Of a stretch of DNA of 64,000 nucleotides, positions 31,511 through 41,249 are shown piece after piece. Under the pieces are notes generated by a model that did not search any database, was not told the DNA's origin, and saw only the letters and a list, made by a program, of their open reading frames with translations. Numbering within the stretch: position 1 is the first letter of the stretch; each line of letters begins with the position of its first letter. Position numbers and translations under genes: made by a program. Source of the DNA: CAWFPR01 sp963817635 (GTDB lineage: Bacteria; Acidobacteriota; Vicinamibacteria; Vicinamibacterales; 2-12-FULL-66-21); NCBI GenBank assembly GCA_963817635.1, contig CAWFPR010000006.1, positions 155,677 through 219,676 of the forward strand, written 5' to 3'.

Positions 31511-31953
31511 TCAAATGCCGAAATCCGAGAGCGCCCGGGCGTCCTCGTCGGTGTAGGGTTCGCGCTGGAGCTTGGCGACGAACCGCTCGTGATTCCACAC
31601 GTCGAGCCAGTCGGTACCTGTCCGAGCACGTCCACTTCGCCGCTCATCCCAGCCGATTCGCGCAGCCGCGGCTGAATCAGCACTCGCCCCTGCGTGTCGA
31701 ACTCCGCCGTCTGTCCGTAGTAGTTCACCCGGTCGAAGAACTTGAGCCGTGCCGGATGGGTCGAGGGGACCTTCGCCAGCTTCTCTTCGAGCGCGAGCCA
31801 GACCGGCATCGGATAAATGCGGACGTACTCGCCCGTCACGCTCGTCACGAACACCCCCGTTCCGTGCTGGTCTTCGACCAGCGCCCGGAAGGCGTTCGGG
31901 ATCTTGAGCCTGCCCTTGTCATCGATCCTGGCGGCGTAGTTACCCCGGAGCAC
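31511..31953 (-). CDS. mraZ: Transcriptional regulator MraZ, with a frame break at GGTACC
   Basis: About 147 residues. Two SpoVT-AbrB half-domains carry the paired signatures DDKGRLKIP and DTQGRVLIQP. MraZ forms ring oligomers that bind short repeats upstream of its own operon and repress it. The frame breaks at 31613-31618 (GGTACC) after SGEVDVLGQ; the next frame gives DWLDVWNHERFVAKLQREP and a stop 8 bp before rsmH. Removing one G and one C restores GQ-Y-DWLDVWNHE, which fits the family. The start is GTG with GGAG eight bases upstream. Confidence 0.92.
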
Positions 31954-31961
31954 GGCTATTA

Positions 31962-31987
31962 CTCCACTTTACTCCACTATAATCCAC
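31962..31987 (-). promoter_or_regulatory. MraZ operator: three 10-bp-phased GTGGA boxes
   Basis: On the minus strand GTGGAT, GTGGAG and GTGGAG recur at exactly 10-bp steps, separated by TATA and TAAA. Known MraZ operators are tandem TGGGN-like pentamers with 5-bp spacers; these read TGGAN with the same spacing. The array lies between the predicted transcription start and the mraZ GTG, and its last copy doubles as the ribosome-binding site, so MraZ binding could block both. Confidence 0.75.
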
Positions 31988-31991
31988 CGCG

Positions 31992-32021
31992 ATAGTAGAG
32001 AACCGGCCGGGGGTTTGTCAA
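31992..32021 (-). promoter_or_regulatory. Promoter of the dcw cluster
   Basis: On the minus strand a perfect TTGACA (32021-32016) and TACTAT (31997-31992) are 18 bases apart. Transcription would begin near 31985, at the edge of the MraZ boxes. The intervals inside the cluster are mostly overlaps, so this promoter may drive much of the 17-kb unit. Confidence 0.65.
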
Positions 32022-32180
32022 CCGCAAAATACAGGTACAGCAAGGGTTACGCTTTATTTTCGCCGGGCGAACAAACTGGCGAAAGACTAAGGCCGGGCTG
32101 CCGTCGCGTGCTACGATGTGCAGATTTGGCGGACGGCTGACAACCAGCCGGGCTGCCTGCCTCCGGACCAGACACGACTC

Positions 32181-33269
32181 ATGCTGCGAGCAGGACTCAT
32201 CGGTTTCCCGTCGTCGGGCCGGACGGCCCTGTTCCAGTTGCTGACGAGCGCCCGCGAAGCGCCACGGGGCGGCGGCAAGACGGACGCGAATGTCGGCGTT
32301 TCGCGCGTGCCCGACGAGCGGCTCGATCGGCTCACCGCCCTCTTCAACCCGCGCAAGCACGTGCCCGCCACCGTCGAGTTCGCGGACATCGCCGGTGCCG
32401 GCGGGGCCAGGTCGGGCGCGCAGGCGCTGCTCGACGTCGCACCCTTCCGCAACGCCAACGCCCTGCTGCACGTCGTCCGCATGTTCCGGGATCCGTCGGT
32501 CCCGCACCCGGCGGGGTCCGTCGATCCGGCGCGCGATGTCAGGACGATGGAGGACGAACTGATCCTGGCGGACCTCGGGGTGGTCGAGAAGCGGCTCGAG
32601 CGGCTCGAGCGCGACCTCAAGAAGGGCAACGACGCGGAATTGCGCCGCGAGCAGGAGATCCTGCTCGGCTGCCGGACGGCGCTCGAGGCGGGGCAGCCGC
32701 TCCGCGCCCTTGCGCTGTCGCCAGACGATGCCCGGCGGCTGCGCGGGTTCCAGTTCCTCTCGGCCAAACCGCTGCTCCTGGTCCTCAATCTCGACGAGGC
32801 CGATCTGCCGCAGGCCGACGACGCAGTGAAGCTCGCCGGTCTCGAGGCGTTCGTCTCCGGCGCCTCGACGCGGGCGGTGCCGATCTGCGCGAAGATCGAA
32901 CTCGAGATCGCGCAACTGGATCCGGCCGACGCCGCCGCGTTCATGGCGGATCTCGGGCTGCGCGAGTCGGGACTCGATCGGGTCATCCGCGCCAGCTACG
33001 ACCTTCTCGGCTACATCTCCTTCTTCACCGTCGGCGAAGACGAGAACCGCGCGTGGTCGATCCCGCGCGACACTCCGGCGCAGCTCGCCGCTGGTGAAAT
33101 ACACAGCGACATCCAGCGTGGATTCATCCGGGCGGAAGTCGTGCGCTACGAACACCTGCTCGCCCGCGGGACGCTGGCGGCCTGCCGCGAGCATGGCGAG
33201 CTCCGGCTGGAAGGCAAGGAGTACATCGTCCAGGACGGCGACGTCATCAACTTCCGCCACGCGACGTAG
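32181..33269 (+). CDS. YchF/Obg-like NTPase with altered P-loop
   Basis: A 362-residue protein. The N-terminal G domain has switch and specificity regions resembling YchF (FADIAGAGGARSGAQALLDV), and a coiled-coil insertion (about 125-170). The TGS-like C-terminal domain (FFTVGEDENRAWSIPRDTPA to GDVINFRHAT) is typical of the DUF933 tail. The P-loop reads GFPSSGRTALFQLL, with Arg where GKS/GKT has the invariant Lys, so nucleotide hydrolysis may be altered. The start ATG 32181 precedes LRAGLIGFPSSG. It is divergent from mraZ. Canonical YchF binds ribosomes and ATP. Confidence 0.8.
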   Translation: MLRAGLIGFPSSGRTALFQLLTSAREAPRGGGKTDANVGVSRVPDERLDRLTALFNPRKHVPATVEFADIAGAGGARSGAQALLDVAPFRNANALLHVVRMFRDPSVPHPAGSVDPARDVRTMEDELILADLGVVEKRLERLERDLKKGNDAELRREQEILLGCRTALEAGQPLRALALSPDDARRLRGFQFLSAKPLLLVLNLDEADLPQADDAVKLAGLEAFVSGASTRAVPICAKIELEIAQLDPADAAAFMADLGLRESGLDRVIRASYDLLGYISFFTVGEDENRAWSIPRDTPAQLAAGEIHSDIQRGFIRAEVVRYEHLLARGTLAACREHGELRLEGKEYIVQDGDVINFRHAT

Positions 33270-33304
33270 CCCGTGATAACGTTCGGCGCGCAGGGGGCTT
33301 CCAG

Positions 33305-34381
33305 ATGACCGTCCGGACCGTCCTGGTCTGCGAGGCGCAGGTGCCGTTCGTGCACGGCGGTGCCGAAGTGCACGTCCGGCAGCTCGTGCGCGAGCTGCGC
33401 GCGCGCGGCTATCTCGCCGAACTCGTGAGCGTGCCGTTCAAGTGGTATCCCAAGGAAGAAATCCTGCCGCACGCGGCCGCGTGGCGTCTTCTGGATCTCA
33501 GCGAGAGCAACGGGCGGCCGGTCGATCTGGTGATCGCCTCGAAGTTCCCCACGTACTTCGTGCGGCATCCGCGAAAAGTCGCATGGCTCATCCACCAGTA
33601 CAGGGCGGCCTACGAGCTGTGCGGCACTGAGTACAGCGACTTCGCGCATACGGAAACCGACGTCGGCCTGCGGGACACGCTGATGCGCCTCGACACCGAG
33701 ATGCTCGGCGAATGCCAGGCGATCTTCGCCAACGCGCGCAACACGGCCTCGCGCCTGGAAAAATACAACGGGCTCCACGCCGAGGCTCTCTATCACCCGC
33801 CGCAGCTGGCCGGGCGGCTCGTGCCTGGCCCGTACGGCGACTACGTGCTGTCGGTCGGGCGCATCGAAGCGGTCAAGCGCGTGGACCTGCTGGTCGAGGC
33901 GATGGCCTCGGTGGATCGGCCCGTCCGTCTGGTGGTCGCGGGCGACGGCACACAGCGCGCGAACGTCGAGCGCCTGGCGGAACAGCGGGGCGTGAGCGAC
34001 CGGGTACGCTTCCTTGGAAGCGTCGGCGACGACGAGCTGGTCGGCCTGTATGCCGGCGCGCTGGCGGTGGCCTACCCGCCCTTCGACGAAGACTTCGGCT
34101 ACGTCACGCTCGAGGGCTTCCTGGCGCGCAAACCCGTGATTACGTGCACCGACTCGGGCGGCCCGAACGAGTTCGTCCGGGACGGGTTGAACGGGTACGT
34201 GTGCCCGCCGGCAGCCGCAGACATCGCCGGGGCGATCAACCGCCTCGCCGCCGATCGCCGGCACGCGGCCGCGCTCGGCGACGCCGGCCACGCGGTGGCC
34301 GCCGCGATCACCTGGGACGGCGTCATCGAGCGCTTGATTGCGTGCCATAATGGCGGCGACCCCGCGCCCGCGCAGCCGTGA
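33305..34381 (+). CDS. Family 4 glycosyltransferase
   Basis: A 358-residue GT-B fold retaining transferase. N-terminal acceptor domain with HGGAEVHVRQLVRELRARGY; C-terminal donor domain with LSVGRIEAVKRVDLLVEAM and the E-x7-E region FDEDFGYVTLEGFLARKPVI. Acceptor and donor are unknown. It opens a run of glycan genes; its stop overlaps the next start (GTGA). Confidence 0.85.
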   Translation: MTVRTVLVCEAQVPFVHGGAEVHVRQLVRELRARGYLAELVSVPFKWYPKEEILPHAAAWRLLDLSESNGRPVDLVIASKFPTYFVRHPRKVAWLIHQYRAAYELCGTEYSDFAHTETDVGLRDTLMRLDTEMLGECQAIFANARNTASRLEKYNGLHAEALYHPPQLAGRLVPGPYGDYVLSVGRIEAVKRVDLLVEAMASVDRPVRLVVAGDGTQRANVERLAEQRGVSDRVRFLGSVGDDELVGLYAGALAVAYPPFDEDFGYVTLEGFLARKPVITCTDSGGPNEFVRDGLNGYVCPPAAADIAGAINRLAADRRHAAALGDAGHAVAAAITWDGVIERLIACHNGGDPAPAQP

Positions 34382-35385
34382 ACAAACTCATCATCCAGAT
34401 CCCGTGCCTCAACGAGGCGTCGACACTGCCTGCCACGCTGGCGGACCTGCCGCGGTCCGTTCCGGGGATCGACACGGTCGAGGTGCTCATCATCGACGAC
34501 GGGTCGAACGACGGCACCTCGGATGTCGCACGGGCGTGCGGCGTCGATCACATCGTCCGGCTGCGGCGCAACAAGGGCCTGGCGGCGGCGTTCACGGCGG
34601 GTATCGATGCCTCGCTCAAGGCCGGCGCCGACTACATCGTCAACACCGACGCAGACAACCAGTACGCGGCGCACGAGATCCCGCGCCTGATCGGTCCGCT
34701 GATGCGCGGCGAGGCGGACATCGTGATCGGCGACCGCAACGTGGGCGAGCTGCGGCACATGTCCTGGCGCAAGCGTCAGCTCCAGCGGCTGGGGAGCTGG
34801 GTCGTGCGGCAGGTCTCGAACACGACCGTGCCCGACACGACGAGCGGCTTTCGCGCCTACACGCGCGAAGCGGCCCTGAGAATGACGATCGTGTCGGAGT
34901 TCTCCTACACGCTCGAATCGATCATCCAGGCCGGCAAGAAGCGAATGGCGATCGCGCACGTGCCGGTCAGCACCAACCCGCGCACGCGCGACTCCCGGCT
35001 CTTCGACAGCGTCTTCGGCTACATCAAGCGCTCGTCGGCGACCATCGTGCGCATCTACACGATGTACGAGCCGCTGAAGGTCTTCACCTACCTCGGCTTG
35101 ACCGTGTTCGGGATGGGGCTCGCGATTTCGGTGCGGTTCGTCTACTACTACCTGACGGGCACGGGCGCCGGCCACCTCCAGTCGCTCATCGCCTCGGCCA
35201 TCCTGATGATCGTCGGTTTCCAGGTGCTCGTCATCGGCCTGCTCGCCGACGTGATCTCGGCCAATCGCAAGCTGCTCGAGGACCTGGTGTACCGGGTGCG
35301 CACGCTCGAACTGCCGCCCTCGCGCAACACGCCCGATGTGACGACGCTCACGCACGCGCCGCGCCAGGATCGGTGGGAGCACTAG
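34378..35385 (+). CDS. Family 2 glycosyltransferase, polyprenyl-phosphate type
   Basis: A 335-residue protein with an N-terminal GT-A domain (IPCLNEASTLPATLADLP, IIDDGSNDGT, NTDADNQY) and two C-terminal membrane helices (about 225-290). This topology is that of dolichol/undecaprenyl-phosphate sugar synthases that load a lipid carrier. The GTG start overlaps the upstream stop, and its TAG shares a base with the next GTG. Confidence 0.85.
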   Translation: MNKLIIQIPCLNEASTLPATLADLPRSVPGIDTVEVLIIDDGSNDGTSDVARACGVDHIVRLRRNKGLAAAFTAGIDASLKAGADYIVNTDADNQYAAHEIPRLIGPLMRGEADIVIGDRNVGELRHMSWRKRQLQRLGSWVVRQVSNTTVPDTTSGFRAYTREAALRMTIVSEFSYTLESIIQAGKKRMAIAHVPVSTNPRTRDSRLFDSVFGYIKRSSATIVRIYTMYEPLKVFTYLGLTVFGMGLAISVRFVYYYLTGTGAGHLQSLIASAILMIVGFQVLVIGLLADVISANRKLLEDLVYRVRTLELPPSRNTPDVTTLTHAPRQDRWEH

Positions 35386-36245
35386 TGGCCGAGCCGTCCA
35401 GCGTCTCGGTTGTCGTCCCTGCCTATCACGAGGGCGCCGTCATCGCGGATGTCGTGGCCGCGCTCGCCTCCGCGGGGCCGTGGCACGAGATCATCGTGGT
35501 TGACGACGGGTCGAACGACGAGACGGCCGCGCGCGCGGCCGCCGCCGGCGCGGTGGTCGTCCGGCATCCGTACAACAAGGGCAACGGCGCCGCCGTCAAG
35601 ACCGGGATCCGGCGGGCCACCGGCGAGTTCGTGCTCATCATCGACGGCGACGGCCAGCACCGTCCCGAGGATGCCCGCCGTCTGGTCAGCCGGCTCGGCG
35701 AATACGACCTGGTGATTGGCGCGCGCTCGACCGGCACGCAGGCGACGCAGGCGCGCCGGTTCGGCAACACGGCGCTCAACCGGCTCGCGAGCTACCTCAC
35801 CGGGCGGGACATCCCCGACCTGACGTCCGGCTTCCGCGCGGCGCGCCGGGACTGCCTCCGCGAGTTCCTGCACCTGCTGCCGAATGGCTTCTCCACCCCG
35901 ACGACGACGACGCTCGCCTTCATCAAGGCCGGGTACAACGTCGCGTTCGAACCGGTCGAGGCGCGGCCGCGCGTCGGGACATCGAAGATCAAGCTGGCCA
36001 GCGACGGCGCGAAGTTCCTGATGATCATCTTCAAGATCGTCACCCTGTTCAGTCCGTTGCGCGTGTTCCTGCCGATCAGCCTCGCGTCGTTCGTGCTGGG
36101 GGCGGCCTACGCCCTCTGGACGATCGCGCTGCACTCGAAGATCCCGAACGGTGCGGTGCTCCTGATTCTCTTCGCCGCGGTCGTCTTTCTCGTCGGTCTG
36201 GTGTCGGAACAGATCTCCGCCCTGCGCTTCGAGGGCCGCCAGTAG
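35385..36245 (+). CDS. Family 2 glycosyltransferase with C-terminal membrane helices
   Basis: A 286-residue DPM1-like transferase: VVVPAYHEGAVIADVVAALA, VVDDGSNDET, IDGDGQHRPEDA, then two membrane helices (about 220-275). It probably transfers a sugar to undecaprenyl phosphate for use by the adjacent GT39 enzymes. The GTG start shares one base with the preceding TAG. Confidence 0.84.
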   Translation: MAEPSSVSVVVPAYHEGAVIADVVAALASAGPWHEIIVVDDGSNDETAARAAAAGAVVVRHPYNKGNGAAVKTGIRRATGEFVLIIDGDGQHRPEDARRLVSRLGEYDLVIGARSTGTQATQARRFGNTALNRLASYLTGRDIPDLTSGFRAARRDCLREFLHLLPNGFSTPTTTTLAFIKAGYNVAFEPVEARPRVGTSKIKLASDGAKFLMIIFKIVTLFSPLRVFLPISLASFVLGAAYALWTIALHSKIPNGAVLLILFAAVVFLVGLVSEQISALRFEGRQ

Positions 36246-36252
36246 CGTCGGC

Positions 36253-37501
36253 ATGACGATCGATCTCCCCCGCGCGCGCCGGCTGATTGTCGCGGCCGCC
36301 GTCGCAGGCCTGGTCCTGCGCGTGGCGTTCGGGCTGCTGGTACTGGGTCGGCAAGCCACTGACGCACGACGAACACGAATACCTGGACCTGGCGCGAAGC
36401 GTCGCGGAGGGGCGGGGCTTCGCCTACGGCCCGTCTCACGACGCCGGCACCGCTCAGCAGTTCGGCCGCGCACCCGCATACCCGCTCTTCCTCACGATCA
36501 TCGGCGCCGGCTCCGGGCCGGCCGACCCATCGTCATCACCGGTCCGCGTGAAGATCGCGCAGTCCATCGTCGGCGCGCTGGTCGTCTGGCTCATCGGGAT
36601 CATCGCGCTTCGCGCGGCCGGAGGCGCGGCTGGCGTACTCGCGGCGGCAATCGCCGCCGTGTATCCGCCACTCGTGTGGATGAGCGCCTACGTGCTCAGC
36701 GAAACGCTCTACAGCGCCGTGGCACTCGGGGCAGCCCTGCTGCTCGATGTCGCCGTCGAGCGCGCCGACCGGGAGGGCACCGCGCGAGGCGGGAGTGCCG
36801 CAACGCTCGCCGCGGGGCTTCTGTGCGGCATCGCGGTGCTCGTCCGGCCGGTCATGCTGTTCTTCCTGCCGCTGGCGGCCTGGTGGTTGTGGCGCCGCCG
36901 CCGGACGTCGCTCGCCGTGGCGCTGATGCTGACGACGATTGCGGTCGTCGCGCCGTGGACCGCGCGCAACTACCGTGTCTACGGGCGGTTCATCCTGGTG
37001 GCGTCAGAGGGTGGCGTGACGTTCTGGACGGGCAATCACCCGCTGGCCCGCGGCGAGGGCGACCTGGCGGCGAATCCCGACATCAAGGTGGCGGACGTCG
37101 CGTTCCGCGCGGCGCATCCGGGGCTGAGCGCTGAAGAGCTGGAGCCGCTCTACTATCGGGACGCCCTGCACAACATCGGCGCGCATCCCGGCTGGTGGGT
37201 CGGGCTGATCGCGCGGAAGGCCTTCTACACGGTCATCCCGGCGGGGCCGTCCTATACGCTACACTCAGGACGGTACTTCGGGCTCTCGGTGGTGTCGTAC
37301 GGGGCCATCCTCGTCGCGGCGCTCGCCGGCGTGGGCTTCATCCCGAGACATCGACGCCCGATCGCGGTGTTCCTCCTCGCCGCGTCGACGATCGTGGTTT
37401 CGCTCGTCTTCTTTCCGCAGGAGCGGTTCCGGATTCCGGTGGTTGATCCAACGCTGATCATCTGCGCCGCCGCGGGCGTCCGCCGGTGGGACCCGCGATG
37501 A
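36253..37501 (+). CDS. GT39/ArnT-like membrane glycosyltransferase, with a frame break at GGTAC
   Basis: About 415 residues, polytopic. The first periplasmic loop carries the acidic motif THDEHEYLDLARSVAEGRG expected for PMT/ArnT-like enzymes, which use polyprenyl-phosphate sugars. One base too many at 36339-36343 (GGTAC): frame one ends VAFGLL, and frame two resumes YWVGKPLTHDEHEY. The C-terminal FFPQERFRIPVVDP is typical of the family. The stop overlaps the next ATG by 4 bases. Confidence 0.8.
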
Positions 37502-38209
37502 ACGTGCTGGTCGTCGTGCCCACCTTCAACGAGCGCGAGAACCTGCCGCGGCTCGTCGCGGGCGTCCTCGCGCACGACGGGTACCGGATGCTGATTGTCG
37601 ACGACGAGTCTCCCGACGGCACGGGACGGGTGGCCGACGATCTCGCGCGCCAGCACGCGGGCCGGATCGAGGTCATGCACCGGACGGGCGCGCGCGGGCT
37701 CGGCCGGTCGTACGTCGATGGCCTGCGGCTCGCGGTCGGCAAGACCGGACGTCGATCTGATCTGCCAGATGGACGCCGACCTGTCCCACGATCCGGCGTA
37801 CCTGCCATCGCTGGCCGCCGCGACGGCGACCCACGATCTCGTGATCGGCTCGCGATATCTCGACGGCATCAGCGTGGTGAACTGGCCCCTCCACCGGATC
37901 GTCCTGAGCACGTTCGCCAACCGGTACATCCGCGCCGTGACACGGCTGCGCGCGAGCGACTGCACGAGCGGGTTCCGGTGCTGGCGCCGGGAGGCCCTCG
38001 CCCGCCTGGCGCTCGACTCGATGGTCTCGGACGGCTACGCCTTCCTGGTCGAGATGCTGTACGACGCGCACCGGCACGGCTGCCGCATCGGCGAAGTGCC
38101 CATCATCTTCGTCGAGCGCCGTCAGGGCCAGTCGAAGCTCTCGAGCGGCGTCATCCTCGAGTCGGTCATCATGCCGTGGCGGCTGCTGCTGCGCGGCCGC
38201 CGGTCCTGA
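37498..38209 (+). CDS. Polyprenol-phosphate mannosyltransferase-like GT2, with one frame break
   Basis: About 236 residues, soluble DPM1-like domain without C-terminal helices: MNVLVVVPTFNERENLPRLV, IVDDESPDGTG, and QMDADLSHDPAYLPSL after the break. The break lies at 37744-37748 (ACCGG); dropping one base gives continuous AVGK-DVDLICQMDADLSHDP. SDGYAFLVEMLYDAHR and VPIIFVERRQGQSK close the fold. Likely supplies a lipid-linked sugar. Confidence 0.85.
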
Positions 38210-38212
38210 CCC

Positions 38213-39442
38213 ATGCGCCAGGTCGTCGTGTTCGTGACGACGTCGTATCCACGCTTCCCCGGGGACAGCGTGGGCACCTTCATGGAACCGATCGCGAAGG
38301 CGGTCGCAGCGCGCGGGCACGACGTCCACGTCGTGGCGCCCTGGCATCCGCTCGTCACGCGCGGCGCCGAGGACGCGGGGGTGCGATTCCATTTCTACCG
38401 GTACGCGCCGCTGCGCCGGTTGAACGTGTTCGGGTACGCGTCGGCCATGCGCGCCGACGTCAGCGTGCGAGGCGCGGCCTACCTCGCCGCGCCGTTCGCG
38501 CTGGCGGCCGGCTGCCTCGCCGCGCGCCGCGTGGCGCGGCGGCATGGTGCCACGGTCATGCACGGCCATTGGGTCGTGCCCGGCGGCGTCACGGCCGCGA
38601 TCGCCTCGCCCGGGCTGCCGCTCGTCATCAGCCTGCACGGATCCGACGTCTATGTCGCCGAGACGCTGGCGCCGGCGCGAGTGGCTGCGCGGTGGGCATT
38701 CGGCCGCGCGGGATGCGTCACCGCCTGCAGCGACGACCTGGCGCGCCGCGCCGTCGCGCTCGGCGCGGATCCGCGCCGCGTCGCGACGGTGCCGTATGGC
38801 GTCGACGTCGGCCGGTTCAAACCGGACGCCGCGGTGCGCGAGCAGCGACGGGCGTCTCTGGAGGTCGCCCCGGGTTCACCGCTCGCGGTCGCGGCCGGAC
38901 GTCTGGTGCGAAAGAAGGGGTTCGAATACCTCATCGACGCGCTGGCGGGCCTGCCCGGCGCAACGCTGGCGATCGCCGGCGACGGCACGCTCGCTGACGA
39001 GCTGCGGGCGCGCGCCAGGACCCTCGGGGTCGCCGACCGGATTCGCTTCCTCGGCGACCAGACGCAGGACGAGGTCGCCGGCTGCTTTGCCGCCGCCGAC
39101 GCGATCGTGGTGCCCTCGGTGCGCGACGACAGCGGCAACGTCGATGGCCTGCCCAACGTCGTCATGGAAGCGCTCGCCTCGGGGACGCCGCTCGTCACGA
39201 CGGACGCCGGAGGCATCGGGACGGTGGTTCGGGACGGAGAGACGGCGCTCGTGGTCGCCCAGCGCGATGCGGCCGCGTTGACCTCGGCACTCGGCGCGCT
39301 CTTCGCCGAGCCGGTCCGCGGCGGAGCCATCGGCGCCCGGGCGCGCGCGATGGTCGAGCGTGATTTCGGCTGGGGCCGGACGGCCGAACGGTTCGAGGAT
39401 GCCTACACGCAGGCGCTTGCCTTCAAGTCATCGGCCGACTAA
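38213..39442 (+). CDS. Family 4 glycosyltransferase
   Basis: A 409-residue GT-B enzyme. N-terminal FPGDSVGTFMEPIAKAVAAR and VISLHGSDVYV; donor side AVAAGRLVRKKGFEYLIDAL, DGLPNVVMEALASGTPLVTT. Typical of exopolysaccharide and LPS assembly. It starts 3 bp after the preceding gene. Confidence 0.88.
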   Translation: MRQVVVFVTTSYPRFPGDSVGTFMEPIAKAVAARGHDVHVVAPWHPLVTRGAEDAGVRFHFYRYAPLRRLNVFGYASAMRADVSVRGAAYLAAPFALAAGCLAARRVARRHGATVMHGHWVVPGGVTAAIASPGLPLVISLHGSDVYVAETLAPARVAARWAFGRAGCVTACSDDLARRAVALGADPRRVATVPYGVDVGRFKPDAAVREQRRASLEVAPGSPLAVAAGRLVRKKGFEYLIDALAGLPGATLAIAGDGTLADELRARARTLGVADRIRFLGDQTQDEVAGCFAAADAIVVPSVRDDSGNVDGLPNVVMEALASGTPLVTTDAGGIGTVVRDGETALVVAQRDAAALTSALGALFAEPVRGGAIGARARAMVERDFGWGRTAERFEDAYTQALAFKSSAD

Positions 39443-39458
39443 AATTCAGCGTTTACCC

Positions 39459-40241
39459 ATGCCGCCGCCTGACTCTCCGAAGACCAGGGCTCAGTGTGTT
39501 TTTTCCCGCGTACAACGACAGCGGGACGATCGCGAGCCTGGTCATCACCGCGCTGCTGACGGCCCGTCGCCTGGAGGTGGACTGCGAGGTGATCATCGTC
39601 AACGACGGGAGCGCCGATGCCACCGCGCAGATCGCGGACGAACTGGCGCGGACGTACCCGGAAGTGCGGGTCGTGCACCACGAGAGCAACCGCGGGTACG
39701 GCGGCGCGCTGCGCAGCGGCTTCGAGGCGGCAACCCGCGACTGGGTGTTCTACACCGACGGCGACGCCCAGTACGATCCGGCCGAAATGGCCCTGCTGTG
39801 GGAGCGGCGCGCCGACGGCGACGTCGTCAACGGCTACAAGATCAGCCGATCCGACCCGTTGCACCGGATCATCATCGGCCGCATCTACCACCATACGGTG
39901 AAGATCCTCTTCGGGCTGCGCGTGCGCGACGTCGACTGCGATTTCCGGCTGCTGCGGCGTTCGGTGTTCGACAAGGTCAGGCTCGAAAAGAACAGCGGCG
40001 TGATCTGCCTGGAGATGATGAAGAAGATCCAGGACGCCGGGTTTCCGATCAGCGAGGTGCCCGTGCACCACTACCACCGGGCCTACGGCCGGTCGCAGTT
40101 CTTCAACTTCCGGCGGCTGTTCAGGACGGCGATCGACGTGGGCAAGTTGTGGCTGGCGCTCGTCGTCCGCGGCGAACACCGTCGCGACACGCGGCGTCCG
40201 CGGACGCCGCCGCCGCGCCGCGCACCGGGGGTGATCGGTGA
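39459..40241 (+). CDS. Family 2 glycosyltransferase with one clear and one possible frame break
   Basis: About 260 residues. The GT-A core is clear: LSVFFPAYNDSGTIASLVIT, IIVNDGSADATAQIADELAR, FYTDGDAQYDPAEMALLW, CDFRLLRRSVFDKVRL, GRSQFFNFRRLFRTAIDVGK. The ATG at 39459 is joined to this core by dropping one G of GGG at 39487-39489. A GTG at 39496 is the in-frame alternative. The C-terminus has no stop in the core frame until well inside the next gene. An end at 40241, giving the usual GTGA overlap, needs another indel after about 40150. Confidence 0.72.
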   Translation: MPPPDSPKTRAQCVFSRVQRQRDDREPGHHRAADGPSPGGGLRGDHRQRRERRCHRADRGRTGADVPGSAGRAPREQPRVRRRAAQRLRGGNPRLGVLHRRRRPVRSGRNGPAVGAARRRRRRQRLQDQPIRPVAPDHHRPHLPPYGEDPLRAARARRRLRFPAAAAFGVRQGQARKEQRRDLPGDDEEDPGRRVSDQRGARAPLPPGLRPVAVLQLPAAVQDGDRRGQVVAGARRPRRTPSRHAASADAAAAPRTGGDR

Positions 40242-41249
40242 CGGATCCTTACGACGGGTTCTACCGCGGCCGCCGCGTGATGATCACGGGCGGACTCGGC
40301 TTCATCGGCAGCAACCTGGCGCGCCAGCTCGTCGAGCTCGGCGCCGACGTCCTGATCATCGACGCCATGCTGACCGACTACGGCGGCAACCTGTTCAACA
40401 TCGACGGCATCGCGGACCGCGTCCGGGTGAACATCAACGACGTGCGGATGCAGAGCACGATGGATGTGCTGGCCAGGGGACGGGAACTCATCTTCAACCT
40501 CGCCGGCCAGGTCAGCCACATCGACAGCATGCGCGATCCCTACACCGATCTCGAGATCAACTGCCGCGCCCAGCTGTCGATCCTCGAGGCGTGCCGGGTG
40601 CACTGTCCTGGCGTGCGCGTCGTGTACGCCGGCACACGCCAGGTCTACGGCCGCCCGGACTACCTGCCGGTCGACGAGCGCCACCTGGTGCGGCCGGCCG
40701 ACATCAACGGGGTCAACAAGGCGGCCGGCGAGTACTATCACCTGCTGTACAACAACGTCTTCGACGTGCGTGCCTGCTCGCTGCGGCTGACCAACGTGTA
40801 CGGGCCGCGTCAGCTGATCCGGCACAATCGCCAGGGCTTCATCGGCTGGTTCATCCGCCTGGCGCTCGAGGACGAGCGAAATCCAGATCTTCGGCGACGG
40901 CTCGCAGCTGCGCGATTTCGTCTACGTCGACGACGCCGCCGACGCGTTCCTGCGGGCGGGCGCCACGGACGTGTGCGACGGCGACGTGTTCAACGTCGGC
41001 GGGGCCGAGCCCATCGCGCATCGCGACCTGGTGTCGCTGCTCATCGAGACCGCCGGCAGCGGACGCGTACGCTACGTGGACTGGCCCGAGGAGAAGAAGC
41101 GCATCGACATCGGCAGCTTCTATTCCGATTCGACGAAATTCGAGCGGGCCGTCGGCTGGAAGCCTCGCGTCGGACTCCGGGAGGGCCTGCGCCGCACGCT
41201 CGACTTCTATCGCGAGTTCGGGTCCCACTACCTGGAGTCGCCGTGTTGA
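40238..41249 (+). CDS. NAD-dependent sugar epimerase/dehydratase, with one frame break
   Basis: About 336 residues, extended SDR. NAD loop MITGGLGFIGSNLARQLVEL, then YAGTRQVYGRPDYLPVDE. At the usual YxxxK position the sequence reads NGVNK, with Asn for Tyr. An extra base near 40877 separates IRLALEDE from IQIFGDGSQLRDFVYVDDAA. The C-terminus has FNVGGAEPIAHRDLVSLL and DSTKFERAVGWKPRVGLREG. It acts on a nucleotide sugar, likely feeding the adjacent aminotransferase. Confidence 0.82.

Noticed and set aside
32015..32180. Promoter for the YchF-like gene
   Set aside because: TACGAT near 32112 is a fair -10 but no -35 is visible at a proper distance, so it is too weak to list.
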